Assembly: GCA_900555675.1 (NCBI GenBank)
Contig: UNSN01000014.1
Coordinates: 1 to 17,800 of the forward strand
Source: Candidatus Saccharimonadota bacterium
GTDB taxonomy: Bacteria > Patescibacteriota > Saccharimonadia > Saccharimonadales > Saccharimonadaceae
Length of the DNA: 17,800 nt
Direction: 5' to 3'
Made by a program: the position numbers and the translations under genes. Shown one piece after another: positions 1-5,864 of the stretch. Position 1 is the first letter of the stretch. Every line of letters begins with the position of its first letter. The notes under the pieces were generated by a model that was not told the origin of the DNA, made no database searches, and worked only from the letters and a program-made list of their open reading frames with translations.

Positions 1-43
1 CTATAAGTTCATCTTTTGAATACTCTTGTAAGGGCTTGGACAT
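1..43 (-). CDS. 5' end of an unidentified minus-strand gene (partial)
   Basis: An ATG on the minus strand at 43-41 opens a frame that runs off the left edge with no stop. Only 14 codons are visible, reading MSKPLQEYSKDELI. An AGGAAG Shine-Dalgarno-like sequence at 58-53 sits 9 nt upstream, which is good spacing. The structured RNA and terminator hairpin just upstream (79-237) could form a regulated leader for this gene. Too little protein is visible to assign a family. The start site is the only real evidence, so the call is tentative. Confidence 0.45.
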   Translation of the reverse strand, partial: MSKPLQEYSKDELI

Positions 44-57
44 AACTGCTTTCTTCC

Positions 58-114
58 TCGACAGCCACGCAGTCGTCCAAAATAAAAGGACAGCCTGTGT
101 TTTTTGGCTGTCGA
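58..114 (-). promoter_or_regulatory. Alternative (antiterminator-like) hairpin
   Basis: TCGACAGCCA (minus, 114-105) is a perfect 10-bp complement of TGGCTGTCGA (67-58). This helix uses the same bases as the 5' arm of the terminator at 112-106, so the two hairpins exclude each other. The distal arm touches the Shine-Dalgarno of the gene starting at 43. The layout is that of a transcriptional attenuator; the function is inferred. Confidence 0.4.
79..112 (-). terminator. Intrinsic terminator ending the structured RNA
   Basis: On the minus strand GACAGCC (112-106), a 10-nt A-rich loop and GGCTGTC (95-89) form a 7-bp GC-rich hairpin. It is followed by CTTTTATTTT (88-79), a typical U tract. The 5' arm can pair instead with 67-58 (see the alternative hairpin), so termination could be conditional. 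Confidence 0.6.
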
Positions 115-237
115 AGGTCAAAGTAAGTGTGGAGCAGTGCTAAACCCTTACCCACAAGCTGTCCATTTATAGGTTCAGCTGTGTGCGTAAAGAATACGCA
201 GTGCTTACACTTACATTTAATTTACTTTGACTTCGAC
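79..237 (-). ncRNA. Structured RNA or attenuator leader of unknown class
   Basis: The minus-strand transcript predicted from 237 has complementary ends. Bases 237-222 pair with 126-110 over 16 bp with one bulge. The rod continues with GUGU/ACAC. AGCACUGC pairs with GCACUGCU across one C-C mismatch. CACACAGCUG pairs with CAGCUUGUG with one bulge. A small side hairpin sits at 200-184 (TGCGTA/TACGCA). The RNA ends in a terminator hairpin (112-89) with a U-rich tail. A closed rod with an asymmetric internal loop recalls 6S RNA in outline, but I recognise no conserved family sequence. It could instead be a riboswitch-like leader for the gene starting at 43. Pairing was done by eye. Confidence 0.45.
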
Positions 238-243
238 TCTTTC

Positions 244-252
244 ATTTTAGCA
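244..252 (-). promoter_or_regulatory. Extended -10 promoter for the 79-237 RNA
   Basis: On the minus strand this reads TGC-TAAAAT, an extended -10 element (hexamer 249-244). The same TGCTAAAAT lies in front of tRNA-Thr(GGT) in this window. The predicted start, 7 nt downstream, is at 237, exactly the first base of the closing helix of the RNA below. The -35 region (about TAGTAA, 273-268) is weak. Confidence 0.5.
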
Positions 253-294
253 CATATCACTAGCTGGTTACTATCAAATGTCATCATATTTCGC

Positions 295-300
295 TATAAT
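295..300 (+). promoter_or_regulatory. -10 box (TATAAT) for the 324-1130 gene
   Basis: A consensus TATAAT gives a predicted start near 307, leaving a leader of about 17 nt that contains the AAGGTG ribosome-binding sequence. No convincing -35 is visible; TATCAA at 272-277 is the best-spaced candidate. It is divergent from the RNA promoter at 244-252. Confidence 0.45.
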
Positions 301-323
301 GACAGCAAAGATTGAAGGTGTAT

Positions 324-1130
324 ATGAAGGAAAATGTAGAAGAACTTATAAGGCTATTCACGTACGGCAAAAATGCTTACGAACGACTGAGCCAGTTTTT
401 TGAAACGCTTGTACCAGACAGACCCTTCGTTCAGCAACCAGTTATTCGTAGCACAGGTACATACGGCTTACCCTTGATATCAACGCCTGAACCAGAGCCT
501 GAAGACCCCTCGACTGTAAAAATGCTTGAAACAGCTCAGACATACATAAGTGGCTGGATTGGCGAAGTGAATACCATACTGGATAAAACTGGAAAAGCCC
601 GATACAGACTACAATTTGAAGACCCGAAAGGCGGAATCCGGATAGGTACTGTTGGTAACCTGACGGAAAATGAAGAAAAATGGAACGAACTTATGTCAGA
701 CTTTGACGCACGGCTTCAGGAACTTCGTAGGATTATTATCGACTACGAAACAACCAGTGAACAAGAAGCAAAAGAGGTCAAAAGTAAGGATATAGAACCA
801 GCCACCTACGACCCAAAAACGAAGACTATATTCTTCGCAGATGAAGCTATCCGCTTCACGAAAAGTGCTGAATACTCGCCAGCCATTTGTAGGCTGATGT
901 TTGAAGACCCCGATAAACAGTGGGACTTGAAAGACTTCCTTGCAGAATGGGACAGCTTATATGAATACTTGCCAGACCTTCAGAAGCCCTCTGACTGGAA
1001 CAAGGTATACGCCGTCATCAGTAAGATGAACGACCGTGTACAAAAAGCTACAGGAATACCAGACCTGTTCAAGTTCAGTACTAAGTCGGTCCGTCTGAAC
1101 CCTAAATATATCACTCACACCAAAAAATAG
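324..1130 (+). CDS. Hypothetical protein of the integrated element
   Basis: A 269-residue soluble protein that I do not recognise. I chose ATG 324 because AAGGTG lies just upstream and TATAAT is at 295-300; an in-frame TTG at 312 would add four residues. There is no signal peptide or membrane helix. The first 75 residues are helical then proline-rich, the middle is acidic and charged, and the C-terminus is basic, ending with a helix-strand pattern around RVQKATGIPDLFKFSTKSVR that could be a winged-helix-like DNA-binding fold (inference only). It lies between the structured RNA and the recombinase remnant, so it is probably element cargo or an element regulator. Its codon choice (many TAC, GAC, TTC) looks different from the neighbouring glycosyltransferase gene. 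Confidence 0.7.
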   Translation: MKENVEELIRLFTYGKNAYERLSQFFETLVPDRPFVQQPVIRSTGTYGLPLISTPEPEPEDPSTVKMLETAQTYISGWIGEVNTILDKTGKARYRLQFEDPKGGIRIGTVGNLTENEEKWNELMSDFDARLQELRRIIIDYETTSEQEAKEVKSKDIEPATYDPKTKTIFFADEAIRFTKSAEYSPAICRLMFEDPDKQWDLKDFLAEWDSLYEYLPDLQKPSDWNKVYAVISKMNDRVQKATGIPDLFKFSTKSVRLNPKYITHTKK

Positions 1131-1169
1131 CCAGAATAGGGCTAAACAGCTTTTCCATATCATTGTGGT

Positions 1170-1679
1170 ATGGACAGGCAGTCAAACAACAATCAGAACG
1201 CACAGGTCGCACAACACGACCCACTGCTTCGTGTTGCCGAACTGCTTGTCAAGATAAACCAACGTGAGCGGATAGTTGAACTACCGCAGGAAGGAATTGA
1301 CGATGAAAGTAGTCGGCGAAGTATTACCCCAGATGAATATAAGGAAAACAAGGACCGATACGACAAGGAAATTGCTCGTATTCAGCAACAAATGAACCGA
1401 CTTGAAGAAGCCGACAATAACTTCTATCTTACTGCTACGTATCTGTTACAGCTATTTGAACACGGTGACAAACTATTTGAAGTGGCAAATATCGAAGAAA
1501 AACGGGAATTATTGCAATTAGTACTATCGAACCTCAAATTAAACGCAAAAACGGTCCGTTTTACACCTAACGAACCGTTTGCTACTGTGCTTAAATTGTC
1601 TGAACGTTCTGCTTGGCAGGAGTGGAGGGACTCGAACCCCCGACACCTGGTTTTGGAGACCAGTGCTCTAGCCACCTGA
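1170..1679 (+). pseudogene. Serine recombinase, C-terminal remnant reading into tRNA-Trp
   Basis: The 169-aa frame matches only the C-terminal part of large serine recombinases. It has a coiled-coil stretch (about residues 55-82) and then the family's typical tail pattern (KRELLQLVLSNLKLN, then VRFTPNEPFATVLKLSE). The N-terminal catalytic resolvase domain with its active-site serine is absent, and a stop lies in frame upstream at 1143-1145. From about residue 149 the frame is simply the antisense of tRNA-Trp (the telltale WRDSNPR). The recombinase reading frame and the tRNA therefore meet at 1614. This fits an integration junction at the tRNA 3' end, with the element lying to the left. The remnant is probably not functional; the homology is recognised by pattern. 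Confidence 0.65.
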
Positions 1680-1690
1680 GCTACACTCCT
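1614..1690 (-). tRNA. tRNA-Trp (anticodon CCA)
   Basis: The cloverleaf is complete. The acceptor AGGAGTG pairs with CACTCCT, the D arm is GCTC/GAGC, and the anticodon stem CTGGT/ACCAG encloses loop CTCCAAA with anticodon CCA. The T arm GGGGG/CCCTC contains TTCGAGT. The discriminator is G, as expected for bacterial tRNA-Trp, and the 3' CCA is encoded (1616-1614). The 3' end abuts the recombinase remnant and is a likely attachment site. Confidence 0.97.
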
Positions 1691-1699
1691 ATAGCAACC

Positions 1700-1727
1700 A
1701 TTTTATCACGAATTAGCTTTGTCGCAA
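1700..1727 (-). promoter_or_regulatory. Promoter of tRNA-Trp
   Basis: On the minus strand, -35 TTGCGA (1727-1722), a 16-bp spacer and -10 TAAAAT (1705-1700) lie about 10 bp upstream of the tRNA 5' end. Confidence 0.6.
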
Positions 1728-1728
1728 A

Positions 1729-1737
1729 TGTTAAAAT
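1729..1737 (+). promoter_or_regulatory. Possible extended -10 for the glycosyltransferase operon
   Basis: TGT-TAAAAT is an extended -10 pattern on the plus strand, overlapping the divergent tRNA-Trp promoter region. The start would be near 1744, with a leader of about 74 nt to ATG 1818. No -35 is visible. It is the only promoter-like sequence found in the gap. Confidence 0.3.
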
Positions 1738-1817
1738 TGTGAAAAATAAAAAACTCGTGAAAAAGATCCCAAAATCCCTTGAAAAAACATAAGCGTAGTT
1801 CTACAATTAACTCAGAG

Positions 1818-3020
1818 ATGAAAATTTTAATGCTTGGGTGGGAACTTCCTCCGCACAATAGTGGCGGACTTGGCGTTGCTTGCTATCAGATGTCGAAGGC
1901 GCTTGCTTCGGAGGGCGTTGATATCGACTTTATCATTCCCTACACCGCCGAGCATCCTGGAATTGACTATATGAATATCTATTCAGCCACTCCTTTGCCG
2001 CCGAATTATCACGATTTGGGTGCGTATAATAACGGTTCAGAGGAGGACCGTGAAAACGCTAAGGATGAGTATGGTCTTTCACCGATGCGCGCCGTGCAAC
2101 GTAGATACGGTAAATATGTTCGGAAGTTTGTGAAAAATCATCAGCCCGATGCAATTCATGCGCACGATTGGTTGACGATGGAAGCTGGAGTAATTGCTAA
2201 GGAAATGACGGGCGCGCCGCTAATTGTGCATGTTCACGCGACGGAATTTGATCGTTCTGGCGAGCAGTCAGGAAATCCTCTGGTTCACGAAATTGAGCAA
2301 CAAGGCTTGTTGATGGCTGATCGGATAATCGCCGTTAGTGAAATCACGAAGGAAATAATTGTTAAGAATTATCACATTCCGCCAGAGAAAATTGAGGTGG
2401 TTTATAACGCGATTGATTTGGCTGATTTGCCGCCGCATGAGTATGACGCCAGCACTTACAGATATTTGGAGGAGCTGAAAAAGGATGGCTATACGGTTGT
2501 TGGCGCGTTGACGCGACTCACGGTTCAGAAAGGTTTGACGTATTTTGTGCGAGCTGCAGCGAAGGCGCTTGAGAAATATGAGAAAATTGTTTTTGTTTTA
2601 TCTGGAAATGGCGAGCAAAGAGATGATCTGATTGAACTGGCGGCAGATTTAGGGATTAGTGATAAGATGATTTTTACGGGATTTGTGCGCGGAAAACAGT
2701 GGCGAGATATTTACTGTTTGATTGATGTTTTTGTGATGAGTTCGGTTTCTGAGCCATTTGGCTTGACTGCCTTGGAGGCGGCGCACCATGATACGGCGTT
2801 ACTTATTAGTCGTCAATCCGGCGTCGGCGAGGTTCTGAATAATATTATGCGGTTTGACTATTGGGACGTGAATAAATTGGCGGATGAAATTGTTAATATC
2901 GCTGAATCACCTGCCTTACAGAAATCTTTGAAGAAAAACGTTAAGAATGAATACGCGATAATTTCCTGGCAAGACGCCGCTAGAAAATGTCTGAAACTGT
3001 ATAAAGGAGTGCTGGTATGA
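1818..3020 (+). CDS. GT-B glycosyltransferase, GT4/glycogen-synthase-like
   Basis: A retaining GT-B glycosyltransferase of 400 aa from ATG 1818, probably transferring glucose from a nucleotide sugar to an alpha-glucan. The N-terminal domain starts with the strand MKILMLGWELPP and the glycine loop SGGLG, as in glycogen/starch synthase-related enzymes, and has IHAHDW near residue 116. The C-terminal nucleotide-binding domain has ALTRLTVQKGL and the E-x7-E signature EPFGLTALE (E312, E320). An in-frame TTG at 1779 would add 13 polar residues, but the conserved fold begins at the ATG, so I prefer it; neither start has a good Shine-Dalgarno. The stop overlaps the start of the GH57 gene by 4 nt (ATGA), so the two are translationally coupled. 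Substrate is inferred from this pairing. There is no signal peptide, so it is cytoplasmic. Confidence 0.88.
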   Translation: MKILMLGWELPPHNSGGLGVACYQMSKALASEGVDIDFIIPYTAEHPGIDYMNIYSATPLPPNYHDLGAYNNGSEEDRENAKDEYGLSPMRAVQRRYGKYVRKFVKNHQPDAIHAHDWLTMEAGVIAKEMTGAPLIVHVHATEFDRSGEQSGNPLVHEIEQQGLLMADRIIAVSEITKEIIVKNYHIPPEKIEVVYNAIDLADLPPHEYDASTYRYLEELKKDGYTVVGALTRLTVQKGLTYFVRAAAKALEKYEKIVFVLSGNGEQRDDLIELAADLGISDKMIFTGFVRGKQWRDIYCLIDVFVMSSVSEPFGLTALEAAHHDTALLISRQSGVGEVLNNIMRFDYWDVNKLADEIVNIAESPALQKSLKKNVKNEYAIISWQDAARKCLKLYKGVLV

Positions 3021-4219
3021 ATAAAAATAAAGGAATAGTTTTATATCTACACGTACACCAACCGTGGCGAATACGCGAGTATAGTATATTTGACGTGGCC
3101 TGGAAGCATAATTATTTCTCTGGCGGTCAAAACCAGGATCAGGACAATCAAAAAATATTCCAAAAAGTTGCAGAAAAGTCGTATTTACCGATGAATGCTT
3201 TGCTTGAAAAATTGCTGAAAAAATATCCTGATTTTAAGATCTCGCTGAGTTTTAGTGGAACGTTTTTAGAGCAAGCCGAGAGGTTTAATCCTGAAGTTTT
3301 GGAGAGCTTCAAGCGCCTGGTAAAAACTGGTCAAGTAGAAATATTATCAAGTCCGTACCATCACAGTCTGGCGTTTTTCTATTCGCGCAAGGAATTCGAG
3401 TGTCAAGTTGAGCTTCATCGCTGGAAGATTCGTGAGATTTTTGGCGCGGAAACGCGAGTTTTGGCAAATACGGAATTGGCGTATAGCGATGATTTGGCGA
3501 AATGGGCTGAGCAGGATGGTTTTAAGGGCGTGTTGGCTGAAGGCTGGGATCCGATTTTGAATTGGCGCAGTCCGAATTATGTATATCGCCCAAGAGGCAC
3601 GAAGAAAATTGGATTACTGCTTAAGAATTATCGATTGAGCGATGATTTGGCGTTTAGGTTTAGTGATCGAAAATGGAATGAATGGCCGTTGACTGCGGAC
3701 AAGTTTAATACGTGGGTGGAAGATTCTGTCCGTTACGCGCCACTGCTTAACTTGTTTATGGACTATGAAACTTTCGGCGAACATCAATGGGCGGAATCTG
3801 GGATTTTCGGCTTCTTTGAGAAGTTTGTTGATAAATGGCTGAGCGCTGGCGGCAATACTTTCTATACCGTTAGCGAAGCACTGGACGCGAATGCACCTGC
3901 TGGTGAAATAAGTATGCCGTCGCCTGTAACATGGGCGGACGCCGAGCGGGATTTGACGGCTTGGAACGGAAACAGTCTGCAGAAAGAAGCCTTGCGATAT
4001 GTCTATGAGCTTGAAGATGAGGTTTTGGATAGTAAGGACGAAGGTTTAATTAGCGATTGGCGAAAATTGCAAACTTCAGACTACTTCTATTACATGGGAA
4101 CGAAGAATTTCACCGACGGCGATGTCCACGCTTATTTTAGTCCGTATGATTCGCCGTACGACGCTTTTCTTTACTATATGAATACCATTCGTGATATGAG
4201 ATCTCGATTGAGGAAATAG
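3017..4219 (+). CDS. Glycoside hydrolase family 57 (alpha-amylase/glucanotransferase type)
   Basis: A 400-aa GH57 enzyme acting on alpha-1,4-glucans by hydrolysis or transglycosylation. The five conserved GH57 regions are visible in order: HVHQP (12-16), LSFSGTFLEQ (77-86), NTELAYSD with predicted nucleophile E153, FMDYETFGEH with predicted acid/base D249, and WADAERDLTAWNGN near 306-319. The length is typical of the short GH57 amylases, and there is no signal peptide. ATG overlaps the upstream TGA, and AAGGAG (3004-3009) gives a strong ribosome-binding site. With the preceding glycosyltransferase it suggests a storage or maltodextrin alpha-glucan cycle inside the cell. Exact specificity cannot be read from sequence alone. 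Confidence 0.92.
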   Translation: MNKNKGIVLYLHVHQPWRIREYSIFDVAWKHNYFSGGQNQDQDNQKIFQKVAEKSYLPMNALLEKLLKKYPDFKISLSFSGTFLEQAERFNPEVLESFKRLVKTGQVEILSSPYHHSLAFFYSRKEFECQVELHRWKIREIFGAETRVLANTELAYSDDLAKWAEQDGFKGVLAEGWDPILNWRSPNYVYRPRGTKKIGLLLKNYRLSDDLAFRFSDRKWNEWPLTADKFNTWVEDSVRYAPLLNLFMDYETFGEHQWAESGIFGFFEKFVDKWLSAGGNTFYTVSEALDANAPAGEISMPSPVTWADAERDLTAWNGNSLQKEALRYVYELEDEVLDSKDEGLISDWRKLQTSDYFYYMGTKNFTDGDVHAYFSPYDSPYDAFLYYMNTIRDMRSRLRK

Positions 4220-4234
4220 TCAGACATTCTTGCC

Positions 4235-4267
4235 AAATAAAAACTCCCTCTGAATGCGAGGGAGTTT
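4235..4267. terminator. Bidirectional terminator between GH57 and rpmG
   Basis: AAACTCCCTC (4241-4250) and GAGGGAGTTT (4258-4267) form a perfect 10-bp stem with a 7-nt loop. On the minus strand the stem is followed by a T-rich run (TTTTTATTT), ideal for ending rpmG. On the plus strand the tail is less T-rich but would still serve the GH57 operon. The two genes converge here. Confidence 0.8.
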
Positions 4268-4285
4268 CTGTATAATTCTGTTAAA

Positions 4286-4504
4286 TTAGCTTTTACGAGC
4301 TTTAACTTCGTTACGACCAAGGTTTTTCTTAGTCTCGGTGTAAGTAGCGTGTTGCTTTGCAATTGGGTCGTACTTACGTAGTGTCAATTTACCCTGACCT
4401 TTTGTAGTGCGGTTCTGGGTGTTAACAGTAGTATAGTAAGTTCGGTGGTTGCTCAAGTTACTCACCAAACCAATCAGCTTTCGTTTCGTATTCTTCTTTG
4501 CCAT
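4286..4504 (-). CDS. rpmG: 50S ribosomal protein L33
   Basis: A 72-aa basic protein of the large ribosomal subunit. It starts MAKKNTKRK and carries the L33 core TYYTTVNTQNR and LRKYDPIAKQH. It lacks the Cys pairs of the zinc-binding L33 form, so it is the zinc-independent type. It is about 15-20 aa longer than the usual 50-55 aa, mainly through a basic C-terminal tail (KNLGRNEVKARKS). The Shine-Dalgarno is weak (GAG next to the ATG). It is transcribed alone, with an extended -10 upstream and the shared hairpin terminator downstream. Confidence 0.9.
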   Translation of the reverse strand: MAKKNTKRKLIGLVSNLSNHRTYYTTVNTQNRTTKGQGKLTLRKYDPIAKQHATYTETKKNLGRNEVKARKS

Positions 4505-4541
4505 CTCTTTACTCGTTAGATTTTATAAAACGTCTTGACTA

Positions 4542-4550
4542 ATTATAGCA
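4542..4550 (-). promoter_or_regulatory. Extended -10 promoter of rpmG
   Basis: On the minus strand this reads TGC-TATAAT with no good -35. The predicted start is near 4535, a leader of about 30 nt before the rpmG ATG. Confidence 0.6.
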
Positions 4551-4630
4551 TGGGTGAAGTGAAAATGCTAGTACCATATCAGATTTTACTAGTTTTTATG
4601 CTTACTTCGCCAATTGATAAGGCGCGGACT

Positions 4631-5755
4631 CTAATCTTTCTTTTCCAAGTATAAATATTTATCCAGCCATTCGTCTGTCGGTTCAAGGTATCTGTCGTCA
4701 ATCTTTTTAAGCGGCATATTTTTTGCCATATCATCCGCAAGTTCCAATATTACGTCCTTGAGTTCAATATTATCTTTGTAATAATCCGGTATGTTTTTAT
4801 ATCCGACCCTTGCTCCAATAATATTTCCAGTTATTGCCGCCGTTGAGTCCGAATCCCCGTCATGATTTGCCGCCGCAATAATCGCCTCCTCAAAATCGTC
4901 TTGGTACTTGATCGAGCAATAAATAGCAATCGCAACCGACTCTTCGGCGACCCAACCCTCTCCGAGTTGATAAAGAGCTTCTTGATCTTCAACGTCAGAT
5001 TTGGCCAAGCGGACGGCGTTATTAAACAGTTTGGTCAATTCAGCTTTTTTGCTATCGCAACCAATTTCAAGAGGATCTTGGTCTCCGTAAACTTTCTCGG
5101 TAGTCCAGTCGTTCATTTTCTGGATTGCGATTTGCACGGCTTCTTCTATCGATTTTCCGTCCAGCGCGTAATAAATTATATATCCCAGCGCGTATGCGGA
5201 AAGAATTGCCAGAGGATGTCCGTGAGTCAGCGCGCAAGATTTGGCAGAAATTTCACCAACAACGTCTTCTTTGCAATACAGGGCAATTGGCGCAATTCGC
5301 ATAACTCCACCGCAGCCTTTACTGCCATTGAGACCGCCTTCTAATGTTCCCATCTCCCCTGAGGAAAGTGAATCAAGGCACGTCATTCCTGGACTTCGCA
5401 CGGCGTTTAACTCTGGAATATTTTTTATCCAAGCTACTGGCGTGTGCTCGACCTGTCCAGCTTTTTGTTGCGTATCAAGCCAATCCAAATATGCCAAATA
5501 TATCGCCTCCGACGGAAGCGGCGCTATGCCACGCGTTTGAAGTCGCGTAGCTCGCCATAAAAGTCCGCAAGCTGTAAATAGCGTCATCTGCGTATCGTCT
5601 GAAATCATACCAATTCCATCCGTGAATCGAGTCGTTGACCTCGGCGCTATGTCGCGCTCAAACTCTATTTGATAGCCAAGCGCATCGCCAATTGCCCCGC
5701 CTAACATTGACCCGCGCACTTTATCAATTCTCTGCTCTATCGATTGTTTCGTCAT
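4631..5755 (-). CDS. ADP-ribosylglycohydrolase (DraG/ARH family)
   Basis: A 374-aa enzyme predicted to cleave ADP-ribose from a modified target such as a protein or nucleic acid. The DraG/ARH fold signatures are visible: GGAIGDALG (19-27), the metal-binding SDDTQMTLF (52-60), a central GSKGCGGVMR, LTHGHPLA and the C-terminal metal motif HDGDSDSTAAITGN starting at H298. All Asp residues needed for the two-Mg centre appear present. ATG 5755 is preceded by AGGAGGG at ideal spacing, with an extended -10 close upstream. It is divergent from the restriction-modification cassette, about 110 bp start to start, sharing the control region. A role in countering ADP-ribosylation during phage or toxin attack is inference; general protein de-ADP-ribosylation is equally possible. 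Confidence 0.9.
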   Translation of the reverse strand: MTKQSIEQRIDKVRGSMLGGAIGDALGYQIEFERDIAPRSTTRFTDGIGMISDDTQMTLFTACGLLWRATRLQTRGIAPLPSEAIYLAYLDWLDTQQKAGQVEHTPVAWIKNIPELNAVRSPGMTCLDSLSSGEMGTLEGGLNGSKGCGGVMRIAPIALYCKEDVVGEISAKSCALTHGHPLAILSAYALGYIIYYALDGKSIEEAVQIAIQKMNDWTTEKVYGDQDPLEIGCDSKKAELTKLFNNAVRLAKSDVEDQEALYQLGEGWVAEESVAIAIYCSIKYQDDFEEAIIAAANHDGDSDSTAAITGNIIGARVGYKNIPDYYKDNIELKDVILELADDMAKNMPLKKIDDRYLEPTDEWLDKYLYLEKKD

Positions 5756-5778
5756 AACACCCTCCTAACCTTGTTAAG

Positions 5779-5787
5779 ATTATATCA
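5779..5787 (-). promoter_or_regulatory. Extended -10 promoter of the ADP-ribosylglycohydrolase gene
   Basis: On the minus strand this reads TGA-TATAAT. The predicted start near 5772 gives a leader of about 17 nt holding the AGGAGGG Shine-Dalgarno. Confidence 0.6.
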
Positions 5788-5817
5788 TTAGCCAAACTTT
5801 TGGTGGTCGTTTTATAG

Positions 5818-5823
5818 TATAAT
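5818..5823 (+). promoter_or_regulatory. -10 box of the restriction-modification operon
   Basis: TATAAT on the plus strand, with predicted start near 5830 and GGAGG at 5854-5858 ahead of ATG 5865. No clear -35 is visible. It lies about 35 bp from the divergent promoter at 5779-5787, so one regulator bound between them could control both. Confidence 0.5.
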
Positions 5824-5864
5824 TATCAGAAAGGTTACTCACTTAGTGACTGTGGAGGATATTT

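Noticed and set aside
79..249. Retron ncRNA (complementary ends followed by a gene)
   Set aside because: The layout is superficially similar, but the closing helix is followed by a terminator, and the 14 visible residues of the downstream gene do not indicate a reverse transcriptase. It cannot be called from this window.
4862..5344. Open plus-strand frames of 160, 99 and 68 aa (4862-5550)
   Set aside because: They lie wholly inside the ADP-ribosylglycohydrolase gene on the opposite strand, whose motifs are clear; the frames are antisense shadows.
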